From NCBI GenBank assembly GCA_964527315.1, contig CAZGOQ010000002.1, forward strand, positions 1 to 64,000: a DNA stretch of 64,000 nt, given 5' to 3'. This document shows, piece after piece, positions 49,902 through 59,094 of this stretch. The DNA is from HGM13006 sp964527315 (GTDB lineage Bacteria; Bacillota; Clostridia; Oscillospirales; Oscillospiraceae). Both the position numbers and the translations under genes were made by a program. The notes beneath the pieces are model-generated. The model was given only the letters and a program-made list of their open reading frames with translations. It did not search any database and was not told the DNA's origin. Within the stretch, counting starts at the first letter, position 1. The number at the start of each line of letters is the position of its first letter.

Positions 49902-51218
49902 TTATTTGCTCAGGTTGAAAAACGCCTGTTTTCCAAGATACTGGGCGGAATCCCCCAGTTCCTCCTCGATGCGGAGCAGCTGATTGTACTTCGCCACGCG
50001 ATCCGTCCGGGACGGCGCACCGGTCTTGATCTGGCCTGCATTCATGGCAACCACCAAATCCGCGATGGTCACATCCTCGGTCTCGCCGGAACGGTGAGAG
50101 ACTACCGCCGTATAGCCCGCCCGATTGGCCCGCTGAATGGTATCAAGGGTTTCCGTCAGCGTACCGATCTGGTTGACCTTGATCAGCACACTGTTGCAGA
50201 CGCCAAGAGAGATGCCCCTGTTCACGCGTTCTACATTGGTAACGAACAAATCATCGCCCACCAGCTGGACCTTATCGCCCAGCGCATCGGTCAGCAGCTT
50301 CCAGCCATCCCAGTCGTTTTCCCCCATGCCGTCTTCGATGGAGATGATGGGATACTTCTCCACGAAGCCCTTGTACATTTCCACCATTTCCTCCCGTGTC
50401 ATGGTCCTTCCAGCCTTGGGGAGATCATAGCNNNNNNNNNNATAGCAGCCGGTTTTCTCGTTATACCATTCCGACACCGCCGCGTCAATGGCGATCATAA
50501 AGTCGTCATAGGGCTTGTAGCCGCACTTCTCTACCGCCTTGACGATGGCGCTGAGAGCGTCCTCATCTTTTGCCAGATCGGGCGCATAGCCGCCCTCGTC
50601 GCCAACTCCGGCAGCAGGCGTACCCATTTCCTTCAAAACCGCTTTGAGTTTATGGAACACCTCGGCGCACATCCGAAGCGCATCGCTCCAACTCTTTGCG
50701 CCCACGGGCATCACCATAAACTCCTGAATATCCACATTGTTGGTGGCGTGTGCGCCGCCATTCAAAATATTCATCATGGGGACCGGAAGTGTCTTTCCAT
50801 TGACGCCGCCTATATACCGGTACAGTGGGATTCCCAACGAATCCGCCGCCGCTTTGGCAGCCGCCATGGAAACCGCCAAAATCGCATTGGCTCCCAGTCG
50901 CGCTTTGTTGGGCGTACCGTCCAAGTCGATCATGGTCTGGTCGATCTCCGTCTGATTCAGCGCATTCATACCAACAATAGCGTCGGCGATCTCCGTATTG
51001 ACATTGGCAACCGCTTTCATAACTGCCTTGCCGCCGTATTCTTCGCCGCCATCCCGCAGTTCGCAGGCCTCATAAACACCGGTTGACGCACCGGAGGGAA
51101 CTGCGGCACGGCCCATGGTCCCGTCCTCCAAATAGACCTCCGCTTCCACAGTAGGGTTGCCCCGGGAATCCAGCACCTGCCGGGCAATCACATCGGTGAT
51201 TTCAAGATAGCGTTTCAT
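49902..51218 (-). CDS. eno: Enolase, interrupted by an assembly gap
   Basis: It codes for 438 codons including the gap. Enolase converts 2-phosphoglycerate to phosphoenolpyruvate. Metal and catalytic regions are GDDLFVTNVERV, the catalytic Lys in LIKVNQIGT and SHRSGETEDVTIADL. Ten Ns at 50432-50441 lie in a surface loop, flanked by a repeated ATAGC. Joining the ends over this repeat gives GCYDLPKAG, the normal enolase sequence, so the gap is likely artificial. It is last in the pgk-tpiA-eno operon. Confidence 0.96.
   Translation of the reverse strand: MKRYLEITDVIARQVLDSRGNPTVEAEVYLEDGTMGRAAVPSGASTGVYEACELRDGGEEYGGKAVMKAVANVNTEIADAIVGMNALNQTEIDQTMIDLDGTPNKARLGANAILAVSMAAAKAAADSLGIPLYRYIGGVNGKTLPVPMMNILNGGAHATNNVDIQEFMVMPVGAKSWSDALRMCAEVFHKLKAVLKEMGTPAAGVGDEGGYAPDLAKDEDALSAIVKAVEKCGYKPYDDFMIAIDAAVSEWYNEKTGCYXXXXYDLPKAGRTMTREEMVEMYKGFVEKYPIISIEDGMGENDWDGWKLLTDALGDKVQLVGDDLFVTNVERVNRGISLGVCNSVLIKVNQIGTLTETLDTIQRANRAGYTAVVSHRSGETEDVTIADLVVAMNAGQIKTGAPSRTDRVAKYNQLLRIEEELGDSAQYLGKQAFFNLSK
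50432..50441. other. Assembly gap (10 N)
   Basis: A run of ten Ns inside eno. The same five bases, ATAGC, occur on both sides, which suggests that overlapping contig ends were scaffolded rather than merged. Confidence 0.97.
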
Positions 51219-51244
51219 ACTATGTCCTCCTGATTCATGGAAAT

Positions 51245-52018
51245 TTAGTCCTCCAAATTTGCCGCATTGACAATGCGAATGAGTTTCTCGGGATCCAGCG
51301 ACGCACCGCCAATCAGTCCGCCGTCAATGTCCGGCTGCATCAGCAGTTCTTTGGCGTTTTTATCGTTCATTGAGCCGCCATAGAGAATGGATGTGGCCCG
51401 GGCCGTTTTGGCGGAGGAAAGCTTCCGAATGACCGTGCGGATATGCCGACAGACCTCCTCTGCTTCCTCGGGGGAGGCCGTCAGTCCCGTACCAATGGCC
51501 CAAATCGGTTCATAGGCGACCACGATCCGGCGAAGCTGTTCCGGCACAATACCGGTCATTGCGGATTTCAACTGCATGGAGATATGCTCAAAGGTCACGC
51601 CGGTTTCCCTTTGCTGAAAGCTTTCTCCCACGCAGAGAATCGGGATCAGTCCGACGCCCAATGCCGCCTTAACCTTCTGATTGATCTCCTCGTCGGTCTC
51701 CCCCATGGCCCGGCGCTCTGAATGCCCCAAAATTACATATTTTACACCCGCGTCCGTCAGCATGGGCGCACTGATTTCGCCGGTGAAGGCTCCAAAGGTC
51801 TCCGCATGCATATTTTCCGCGCCGATGGCAACTCTTGTATCTTTGAGCGCCCTGGCCCCAGCGGGAATGCAAATGGCAGGCATACACAGAACGATCTCAC
51901 ACCAGCGGCCCTTGGGCATGATCCGCTTAAATTCCGCTCCAAAGGCTCTGGCCTCAGAGGGAGTTTTGTTCATTTTCCAGTTGGCTGCAATGATGGTTTT
52001 CCGATACTTATGATTCAT
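51245..52018 (-). CDS. tpiA: Triosephosphate isomerase
   Basis: The protein has 257 residues. AANWKMNKTPSEA holds the active-site Asn and Lys, LGHSERR the catalytic His and VAYEPIWAIGTG the catalytic Glu. The ATG at 52018 has AAGGAG eight bases upstream. It lies between pgk and eno, so lower-glycolysis genes are co-transcribed. Confidence 0.97.
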   Translation of the reverse strand: MNHKYRKTIIAANWKMNKTPSEARAFGAEFKRIMPKGRWCEIVLCMPAICIPAGARALKDTRVAIGAENMHAETFGAFTGEISAPMLTDAGVKYVILGHSERRAMGETDEEINQKVKAALGVGLIPILCVGESFQQRETGVTFEHISMQLKSAMTGIVPEQLRRIVVAYEPIWAIGTGLTASPEEAEEVCRHIRTVIRKLSSAKTARATSILYGGSMNDKNAKELLMQPDIDGGLIGGASLDPEKLIRIVNAANLED

Positions 52019-52032
52019 GTTCAGCGCTCCTT

Positions 52033-53223
52033 TCACGCATCCAGCAGGGCCGCAACACCGGGAAGTTCCGCGCCGGAGAAAAATTCCAGGCTGGCTCCGC
52101 CGCCGGTAGAAACATGGGTGATTTTTCCGGAATAGCCCATCTGCTCCACCGCCGCCGCGCTGTCGCCGCCGCCAACAATGGTCACAGCACCGCTCTCCGC
52201 CATCGCCCTTGCTACGGCTTCTGTCCCAGCTGCAAAGGCCGGAAACTCAAAGACACCCATAGGACCGTTCCAGATCACAGTACCTGCCCCCCGGATGACC
52301 CCTTCATAGATCTCCCGGGTTTTTGGGCCGATGTCCAGTCCCATCATATCATCAGGGATCTCTCCCTCGCTGAAAAGCTTCGGGGTCGCATCTGCGGCAA
52401 AATGATCTGCGGCAACGGTATCCACAGGCAGATAGATACGAACGCCCTTTTCTTCCGCCTTTTTCAGCAATTCCAGACAATATCCAAAGGACTCTTTCTC
52501 GCACAGGGAGGCGCCGATTTTCCCGCCTTCCGCCGCGCTGAAGGTATAACTCATGCCGCCTCCGATGAGGATGCTGTCCGCCAGCGTGAGCATATGGTCA
52601 ATGACGCCGATTTTATCTGAGACCTTGCTGCCGCCCATGATGAGCACCAAAGGCCGATTCGGGTCGGAAATCGCCTTACCCATAACCTCCAGTTCTTTTT
52701 TCACCAGCAGGCCGCTGTAAGCGGGCAGGAACGCAGTCACCCCAACGGTGGAGGAATGGGCCCGATGGCAGGAGCCGAAAGCGTCGTTGACAAAGACCTC
52801 CGCCAGCGCCGCATATTGCTTCGCCAGTTCCATGTTATTTTTGGTTTCGCCGTCCATAAACCGGACATTTTCCAACAGCAGCACCTGGCCTGGCCGGAGT
52901 GTCTCTGCTTTTCTCTGTGCTTCGGGGCCAACCACGTCGGCGGCCAGCGCCACCTCCCGCCCCAACAACGCACTGAGCCGGGCCTGAACCACTTTTAGAG
53001 AATACTTTTCCTCATAGCCGTTCTTCGGACGACCTTTGTGGGAGCACAGGATTACTGCCGCACCCTGCTCCAGCAAATACCGGATGGTAGGCAACGTCTT
53101 GACAATGCGGCTGTCATCGGTAATCTCGCCCTCGTCGTTGGTGGGCACGTTAAAATCGCACCGGCAGAGAACCTTTTTGCCCTTTACATCCGCATCCAGA
53201 ACCGTTTTCTTTTTGTAGTTCAT
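52033..53223 (-). CDS. pgk: Phosphoglycerate kinase
   Basis: The protein has 396 residues. RCDFNVPTNDEG, GGSKVSDKIGVIDHML and TIVGGGDSAAAVEQMG mark the substrate and nucleotide sites. It makes ATP from 1,3-bisphosphoglycerate. AGGAGG-like sequence precedes the ATG. It is the first of three glycolytic genes; no gap gene precedes it here. Confidence 0.97.
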   Translation of the reverse strand: MNYKKKTVLDADVKGKKVLCRCDFNVPTNDEGEITDDSRIVKTLPTIRYLLEQGAAVILCSHKGRPKNGYEEKYSLKVVQARLSALLGREVALAADVVGPEAQRKAETLRPGQVLLLENVRFMDGETKNNMELAKQYAALAEVFVNDAFGSCHRAHSSTVGVTAFLPAYSGLLVKKELEVMGKAISDPNRPLVLIMGGSKVSDKIGVIDHMLTLADSILIGGGMSYTFSAAEGGKIGASLCEKESFGYCLELLKKAEEKGVRIYLPVDTVAADHFAADATPKLFSEGEIPDDMMGLDIGPKTREIYEGVIRGAGTVIWNGPMGVFEFPAFAAGTEAVARAMAESGAVTIVGGGDSAAAVEQMGYSGKITHVSTGGGASLEFFSGAELPGVAALLDA

Positions 53224-53312
53224 ATCGCAGACCTCCTTTTATCATGTGGACTCACCCCCCTCGTCGAAGCCCTTCTCCTTCTGAGAAACGCCGCGCAGAC
53301 GGACGAGACATT

Positions 53313-53813
53313 TCATAACTCCTTGTCAAGGCGCCCGGCCATTTTTCCGGTCTCCTTCAAACCCGGAAAATTCAGCTGTCTCAGCGCCTCATAGACCGCA
53401 ATCGCAGCTGAGTTGGATAAATTCAGACTTCGTGCGCCGGCATCCATGGGGATTCTGACGCAGCGCCGCCGGTTCTTTTCCAAAAACGGCTCCGGCAACC
53501 CCGCAGATTCCTTTCCAAAGATCAAATAATCTCCATCCCGGTAGGAAACCTCGGTATAAGATCGGGGTGCCTTGGTGGTAAACAGCCAGAAGTTCGCCGC
53601 CGGGTTCCTCCGAAAAAAGTCCTCCAGACTGTCATACAGATTGACGTCCAGCGTATACCAGTAATCCAGCCCGGCGCGTTTCAGAGCCTTATCCGTGATC
53701 TCAAAGCCAAGGGGCTGGATCAGATGCAGCACCGCGCCGGCTGCCGCGCAGGTTCGGGCAATATTTCCGGTATTCTGGTGGATCTCCGGCTCAACCAAAA
53801 CGATGTTCAGCAT
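53313..53813 (-). CDS. trmL: tRNA (cytidine(34)-2'-O)-methyltransferase TrmL
   Basis: The protein has 166 residues and is a SpoU-type trefoil-knot methyltransferase. LVEPEIHQNTGNIARTCAAAGA, LIFGKESAGLPEPFL and RSLNLSNSAAIAVYEALRQ are the three SpoU motifs, and the short length is typical of TrmL. It methylates the wobble base of certain leucine tRNAs. The ATG at 53813 follows AAAGG closely. A promoter about 200 bp upstream with a terminator in between suggests a regulated leader or a separate small RNA. Confidence 0.93.
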   Translation of the reverse strand: MLNIVLVEPEIHQNTGNIARTCAAAGAVLHLIQPLGFEITDKALKRAGLDYWYTLDVNLYDSLEDFFRRNPAANFWLFTTKAPRSYTEVSYRDGDYLIFGKESAGLPEPFLEKNRRRCVRIPMDAGARSLNLSNSAAIAVYEALRQLNFPGLKETGKMAGRLDKEL

Positions 53814-53851
53814 AGTATAACCTTTCCATAGGAAAATCATTCCCCGCGGCT

Positions 53852-54010
53852 AGTTGAAAAAGTGCCTGCGGCACTTTTTCTGGCCGCTGGATTTGATTTG
53901 CCCGGGCAAAATGAATGCGTCCGGCATAGCGGAAATCCTCTGGACCAAACGGATTCCCATTTGCGCACGCCGAGACAGCGGATCATGCCCTGGCGCTTCG
54001 CTCTGCTCGC
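53852..54010 (-). ncRNA. Candidate small RNA or attenuated leader upstream of trmL
   Basis: About 155 nt lies between a sigma-A-like promoter (54043-54015) and a perfect terminator (53880-53856). Inside, GGGAATCC/GGATTTCC and CGGCGT/ATGCCG stems can form. I recognise no known family: it is not SRP RNA, a T-box or a common riboswitch. If it is a leader, the terminator would attenuate trmL. Confidence 0.4.
53856..53880. terminator. Symmetric intrinsic terminator upstream of trmL
   Basis: GAAAAAGTGCC and GGCACTTTTTC form a perfect stem with a three-base loop, and A/T tails on both sides suit either strand. Confidence 0.75.
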
Positions 54011-54014
54011 CTAC

Positions 54015-54043
54015 ATTGTAATGCAACGGTCTGAAAAATTCAA
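54015..54043 (-). promoter_or_regulatory. Promoter upstream of trmL
   Basis: On the minus strand, TTGAAT (54043-54038), a 17-bp spacer and TACAAT (54020-54015). Confidence 0.6.
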
Positions 54044-54136
54044 GAAGAATGATTTGATTTTTCCGAAACTTCCTGCGAAAAATCCGATTTTTTGCGGCAT
54101 AATTATTTTGGCTGGTTTCAAACGTCCCATACAAGC

Positions 54137-54171
54137 AAAAAAACGGCTCCGGCGCAATCGCGCCGGAGCCG
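54137..54171 (-). terminator. Terminator of murA
   Basis: On the minus strand, CGGCTCCGGCGC and GCGCCGGAGCCG form a 12-bp stem followed by seven Ts. Together with the trmL leader it accounts for most of the 466-bp gene-free stretch between murA and trmL. Confidence 0.93.
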
Positions 54172-54279
54172 TACAGCCTGTCAAAAAACGCTTCCGCAGA
54201 GAAAAGTCTCGCAGTATTTCGCCGCCCGCAGGTGGAGAAATAAACGGAACTTTGTTTTCGATGCGTCTGCACAACGCCG

Positions 54280-55572
54280 TTATCCAACCGAAACCACGGA
54301 CATTCTTGGCTCTGCATTTTCCACCTTGACAAAATCCGCACCCAATGCACGGAATTTCTCCACAATATTTTCATAGCCTCGCTCAACAAACTGGATATCG
54401 GAGATTGTAGTCGTCCCCTCTGCGGCAAGGCCCGCAATTACCATTGCAGCACCGGCCCGTAAATCACAGGCTTTGACCTGGCAGCCCCGGAGTTTTTCCA
54501 CACCCTCAATAATGGCCACTTTGCCGTCCACCTGCACCTGTGCGCCCATTCTCCGTAGTTCGCCGATATAGCGAAAGCGGTTATCCCAAACGCTTTCTGT
54601 CACAATGCTGGTGCCCTCCGCAAGGGCCATGCAAACCGCGATCTGCGGCTGCATATCTGTGGGAAAACCGGGGTGAGGCATAGTCTTGACCTTGACCTTT
54701 TTCAGCCGTTCTTCCGACTCCACCAAAAGCGCGTCTCCCTGATCAGTAATGGTAACGCCCATTTCCCGCAGCTTGGCGGTGATACAGTCCAGATGCTTGG
54801 GGATCACGTTTTTCACCAGGACGCGGCCTCCCGTGACTGCCACAGCGGCCATATAGGTCCCCGCTTCGATCTGGTCCGGGATGATCGTATAGCTGCCGCC
54901 CTTGAGCCGTTTGACGCCCCGAATTTTGATGACATCGGTTCCGGCGCCGGAAATACTGGCGCCCATGGCGTTGAGAAAGTTGGCCAAATCAACGATATGC
55001 GGCTCCTTGGCGGCGTTTTCAATGATGGTCATTCCCTCCGCCAAAACCGCAGCAATCATAATATTCATCGTAGCGCCCACAGAAACGACATCCAGATAGA
55101 TGCGGCTTCCATGGAGGGACTGTGGCGCGGTGGCGATGATATCGCCGCTGACAATTCGCACATCAGCTCCCATGGCCCGGAAGCCTTTGATATGCTGGTC
55201 GATGGGGCGAACGCCGAAGTCGCAGCCGCCGGGCATGGAAACCGTTGCCTTGCCGAACCGGCCCAGCAGTGCGCCCACCAGATAGTAGGACGCTCTGATC
55301 TGGCAGGCAAGTTCATGGGGCACGGAAGTGGTATGCACACCGGTGCAGTCCACCTCAAAGGTCGTCCGGTTGACCATCCGCACCGTTGCGCCCATACGGG
55401 TCAAAATATCAAAAAACATCTGAATATCCGTAACATCCGGGACATTCTCAATGCGGCAGACGCCTTCTACCAGCAACGCCGCCGGTAAAATTGCAACTGC
55501 GGCATTTTTTGCACCGCTGATCTCCACTTCACCTCGGAGACGTTTCCCGCCGTGTATCACATATTGTGCCAT
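54280..55572 (-). CDS. murA: UDP-N-acetylglucosamine 1-carboxyvinyltransferase
   Basis: The protein has 430 residues. It catalyses the first committed peptidoglycan step, and the fosfomycin-target Cys is present in MPGGCDFGVRPIDQH. ISGAKNAAVAILPAALL at the start and PHPGFPTDMQPQ later are also typical. It is transcribed alone and closed by a strong terminator. No clear promoter could be assigned by eye in the 204-bp stretch upstream. Confidence 0.96.
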   Translation of the reverse strand: MAQYVIHGGKRLRGEVEISGAKNAAVAILPAALLVEGVCRIENVPDVTDIQMFFDILTRMGATVRMVNRTTFEVDCTGVHTTSVPHELACQIRASYYLVGALLGRFGKATVSMPGGCDFGVRPIDQHIKGFRAMGADVRIVSGDIIATAPQSLHGSRIYLDVVSVGATMNIMIAAVLAEGMTIIENAAKEPHIVDLANFLNAMGASISGAGTDVIKIRGVKRLKGGSYTIIPDQIEAGTYMAAVAVTGGRVLVKNVIPKHLDCITAKLREMGVTITDQGDALLVESEERLKKVKVKTMPHPGFPTDMQPQIAVCMALAEGTSIVTESVWDNRFRYIGELRRMGAQVQVDGKVAIIEGVEKLRGCQVKACDLRAGAAMVIAGLAAEGTTTISDIQFVERGYENIVEKFRALGADFVKVENAEPRMSVVSVG

Positions 55573-55776
55573 GACACACCCTCACATTCTCTGTTTCTAA
55601 AATTTCTTCTCAGCCTATAGTATGCCACAAAGGCGAATTATGTATCATTCTTGTTAACATAAATCATTTCCAGTCCGCAGTATAGCACATTCTGTCAGCA
55701 CTGTAAAGTCGTTCAGCAAAATTTTTGACAGATTTCCTGTCAATTTTCCGCCGAGATACCCGGGTTAAAATCATTT

Positions 55777-57468
55777 TTATGCTTCAAAGGCCGCCCGCAA
55801 CGCCTTCACAACCGGCCTGATCTGCCTTTGGAGTTCTTTGGCTGAGAAAGTTTTCCGCCTGACCCCGGTGAGCCATTCCGGCTGGGGCGTCAGCAGCCGC
55901 TCGCAGCGCTTTGCCAGCGCTTTATCCGCGCTGAGAGCAACTGCCTTGGGCAGCTGTTCCTGAAAGAACCGGTCGTTCCTGCCCATCAAAACCTGAAGCC
56001 GCTGCCAGGACACTCTATGATAGAATTTCCGGCAGCCTTTGGTTTCTGCCATGATTTCTCTGCCGCGCGGATTTCGCCGGGGGCCGGACGCCGTCGCTAT
56101 GGCGGAAAATCCACAGGCGGCCAACCCTACGATCATGACTAAAAATGCGCCGCCCAGCAATCCTGATGCCAGCAATACGGCGGCAACGACCAGCAGCGCG
56201 GCCGTTTTCCAGGAAAAACGTCGGAGCGCCACCCAATCCGCCAGATACCGATGGAACGCAAAGCTGTAAAGAAGCCCAACCGCGCCAAAAAGTACCGCCA
56301 GAACGATAAATCCGCCATAATCCGGAAGCAGCATATAACTCATATATCCGATCCCGACAGCCAACAATCCATTACAGGGCAGCTGCACCAACGACAGCCT
56401 GCCTCCAGTCTTGTCCACATACACCCGTCTCAGGCTTCGGCGGGAGATGGCCTGAAATCTGGCGCCTGCCCGGGCAAATCTGCCGGGCGTCATGCCCACC
56501 CGGCGCTTTCCGGCAAATATTTGATTGTACAGCCACTGTTCCGCCCTGCTTCGCTCGCTGCCCATGGCGATCCCCCGGGTCAGCGCTACTTTGCCCTGCT
56601 TCGCGACGTGGATGGAGAGATACCCCAGATTTGCCCATTCCAGGATCAGCGCCGCCATGTCGCAGGTCGTACCGTCCAGCGCCTGAGAAAGTTGGCAGGC
56701 CAGCAGGCCTCCGGGCGAAAGCAGCCGGGAGGTGATCGCCTGCCCGGGATTTCTCAGCCTGATCCGCCAGTATATCACGCACAGCAGCAGGAGCGCCATC
56801 ATCCCCACTGCCAAATAGGAAATAGAGACCACCGGAATCGTCGCCTTGCGTACATGGAAATAGCCTTCTGGCAGGGCAAACGCCACCGCCACAGAGTCAT
56901 AGGCCATCCGATCCGTGACCTCGCCGGTCACCACCGTTCCGCTGACTTCCAGTGCGCTTTCCTCCCGGCTCAGTTCGCCATAATAACCGCTGATGACCTG
57001 CGGAGACAACACGAAGCCCTCCGGCGTCGCGCTATCCGCTGCCGGCAGACTCACCTGAAAGCTGCACACACCTACATTCACAGGCCATCGTGCGCTGAGA
57101 ATACCGACAGAATAATCAATTTCCGACTCCGTTGCCGATGCGGGTGCCGCCATATGATAGCTGACCGTGAAGCTTTGGGTGCCGGAAAAGCCCCCCTTGG
57201 TGGAAAAGACCACGTTCACCCCTTCCTCGGTCTTTTCGACCTTATAGTGAAAACCTTCTCCAGATATCCTGCTGATATTCCCCTCCGGCAGCGGCACCAC
57301 CACTTGGCTTTCCGTTTCATCAAAGGTCAACTGGATCCGCTCCGTTACCTTTGCCTTGCCGTTTTCCTGCACCGCAACCTCCGCGCTCACCTGCTCCACA
57401 TAGAAGGAAGCATGAGCGGGGATTGCCAGCAACATGATAAAAAACAGGGAAAAAAATACTTTTTTCAT
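55777..57468 (-). CDS. DUF2207 family membrane protein
   Basis: The protein has 563 residues. A signal peptide and a beta-rich extracellular domain (QVSAEVAVQENGKAKVTERIQLTFDETESQ) are followed by a membrane segment at about 215-235. A cytoplasmic region with MAALILEWANLGYLSI comes next, then two or three more membrane segments near 360-440 and a basic tail. This is the DUF2207 layout; its function is unknown. It is transcribed alone and diverges from tadA. Confidence 0.87.
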   Translation of the reverse strand: MKKVFFSLFFIMLLAIPAHASFYVEQVSAEVAVQENGKAKVTERIQLTFDETESQVVVPLPEGNISRISGEGFHYKVEKTEEGVNVVFSTKGGFSGTQSFTVSYHMAAPASATESEIDYSVGILSARWPVNVGVCSFQVSLPAADSATPEGFVLSPQVISGYYGELSREESALEVSGTVVTGEVTDRMAYDSVAVAFALPEGYFHVRKATIPVVSISYLAVGMMALLLLCVIYWRIRLRNPGQAITSRLLSPGGLLACQLSQALDGTTCDMAALILEWANLGYLSIHVAKQGKVALTRGIAMGSERSRAEQWLYNQIFAGKRRVGMTPGRFARAGARFQAISRRSLRRVYVDKTGGRLSLVQLPCNGLLAVGIGYMSYMLLPDYGGFIVLAVLFGAVGLLYSFAFHRYLADWVALRRFSWKTAALLVVAAVLLASGLLGGAFLVMIVGLAACGFSAIATASGPRRNPRGREIMAETKGCRKFYHRVSWQRLQVLMGRNDRFFQEQLPKAVALSADKALAKRCERLLTPQPEWLTGVRRKTFSAKELQRQIRPVVKALRAAFEA

Positions 57469-57617
57469 CTGTCACACTCCAAGCAATTTACCTCCATAGA
57501 ATACCACATCTCTGTCACAAAAACAACCAAACCGACTGATTTTTCAGCTTTTCCCTGTTTTCTCCCGGTACTTTTTGAAAAAAATGCTCTGAAATCGGTA
57601 TTTCTTCCATGTTCTTT

Positions 57618-57646
57618 TTGACTTTTTCCTGTTTTTGATATAGTAT
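57618..57646 (+). promoter_or_regulatory. Promoter of the tadA-surface polysaccharide operon
   Basis: TTGACT (57618-57623), a 17-bp spacer and TAGTAT (57641-57646), 40 bp before the tadA start. Confidence 0.7.
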
Positions 57647-57685
57647 AAAAAGATAAAAATATTCCGAAAGGGGGGCGGCGGGAAA

Positions 57686-58177
57686 ATGGAGCCATCCTCT
57701 GCGGCGCAGGACAAAATTTTTATGGAGGAAGCCATTGCGTTGGCCGGAAAGGCCGCCGCTTTGGGTGAAACGCCCATCGGCTGCGTTATCACAAAGGCCG
57801 ATCAGATCGTGGGCCGGGGCTATAATCGCCGTGAAACCGGGAAAACCGCCCTGGGCCACGCGGAATTGATGGCCATTGACGAAGCTTGCCGCGCCTTGGG
57901 CGGCTGGCGGCTTTGGCAGTGCAAACTCTATGTTACACTGGAGCCTTGTCCCATGTGCGCCGGGGCCATTATCAACGCCCGGATCCCCATGGTGATCTAC
58001 GGAGCAAAGGATGAGAGATCCGGGTCCGTGGGCAGTGTGATCGACCTGTTTTCCCTGCCCTATAATCACAGGCCCCAGGTGATCTCCGGGGTCATGGAGG
58101 AGGAATGCGCCGGGCTGCTGAAGGATTTCTTCCAGGCCCTGCGCCAGCGGAAACGAGAGGAAAGGATCAGTTTATGA
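57686..58177 (+). CDS. tadA: tRNA adenosine(34) deaminase
   Basis: The protein has 163 residues. The zinc deaminase motifs are GHAELMAIDEA (His and catalytic Glu) and LEPCPMCAGAII (two Cys). It converts A34 to inosine in tRNA-Arg. GGGGGGCGGG lies before the ATG. Its stop codon overlaps the next gene's ATG, so it heads the polysaccharide operon. Confidence 0.95.
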   Translation: MEPSSAAQDKIFMEEAIALAGKAAALGETPIGCVITKADQIVGRGYNRRETGKTALGHAELMAIDEACRALGGWRLWQCKLYVTLEPCPMCAGAIINARIPMVIYGAKDERSGSVGSVIDLFSLPYNHRPQVISGVMEEECAGLLKDFFQALRQRKREERISL

Positions 58178-59043
58178 AGGGAATTATTTTGGCCGCCGGA
58201 AAGGGTACCCGCCTTTATCCGGTGACACTTCCAGTGTGCAAGCCCCTGCTGCCGGTCTATGACAAGCCTATGATCTACTATCCCCTGGACGTCCTGATGA
58301 CAGCCGGGATCCGGGATATTCTGGTGCTCGTCCCCCCGGACGACACGGAGCCTTTTGTCAATCTGCTGGGGGACGGCTCCCAGCTGGGCATTCACATCGA
58401 ATACCGGGAGCAGAAGGTGCAGCGTGGCATCGCCGACGCCTTTCTGATCGGCGCCGACTTTATCGGCGGCGATTCCGTCTGTCTGGCGCTGGGCGATAAT
58501 ATTTTTTACGGTCCCGCATTCCGCCGAAAACTTCGCACCGCCATGGACAACACCGAGGGAGCGACGATTTTCGGCTACTATGTCGCTGACCCGAGAGCTT
58601 TCGGCGTGGTGGAGATTGACCGCTGCGGTAAAGCTGTCTCCATCGAAGAAAAACCGACACATCCCAAATCCAACTATGTGGTCCCGGGTCTTTACTTTTA
58701 TGACAATAAGGTCGTGGATATCGCCCGGTCGATCAATCCCTCCGCCCGGGGCGAATTGGAGATCACGTCGGTTAACAACGCCTATTTGAGTTATGGAATG
58801 CTCAACGTCGTCACGTTGGGCGATGAATTCACCTGGTTTGATACCGGCAATGCCGACAGTCTCTACGAAGCCGCCGGTTCCATTCGTGCCGCGCAGCGCA
58901 GCGGGAAAATGCTGGGCTGCCTGGAGGAAACCGCCCTTCGAAACGGCTGGATCACCCGGGAGCAGCTTTTGGCGCTGGCAAAACCGATGGAAAAGACAAA
59001 ATATGGGCAATATTTAATTGCGATCGCCGGGGATTTGGACTGA
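58174..59043 (+). CDS. rfbA: Glucose-1-phosphate thymidylyltransferase (RfbA/RmlA)
   Basis: The protein has 289 residues. GIILAAGKGTRLYPVTLPVCKPLLPVYDKPMIYYPLD, with the nucleotide-binding and substrate Lys residues, is the RfbA start. It makes dTDP-glucose, the first step toward dTDP-rhamnose. No rfbBCD genes are visible here, so the rest of the pathway must lie elsewhere or beyond the window edge. The ATG at 58174 overlaps the tadA stop codon and follows GAGGAAAGG. Confidence 0.95.
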   Translation: MKGIILAAGKGTRLYPVTLPVCKPLLPVYDKPMIYYPLDVLMTAGIRDILVLVPPDDTEPFVNLLGDGSQLGIHIEYREQKVQRGIADAFLIGADFIGGDSVCLALGDNIFYGPAFRRKLRTAMDNTEGATIFGYYVADPRAFGVVEIDRCGKAVSIEEKPTHPKSNYVVPGLYFYDNKVVDIARSINPSARGELEITSVNNAYLSYGMLNVVTLGDEFTWFDTGNADSLYEAAGSIRAAQRSGKMLGCLEETALRNGWITREQLLALAKPMEKTKYGQYLIAIAGDLD

Positions 59044-59094
59044 TCCGGCCCCTGCGGTTCGGCCCCGTAATTTTCAGTCAGGACGGAGAAAAGC

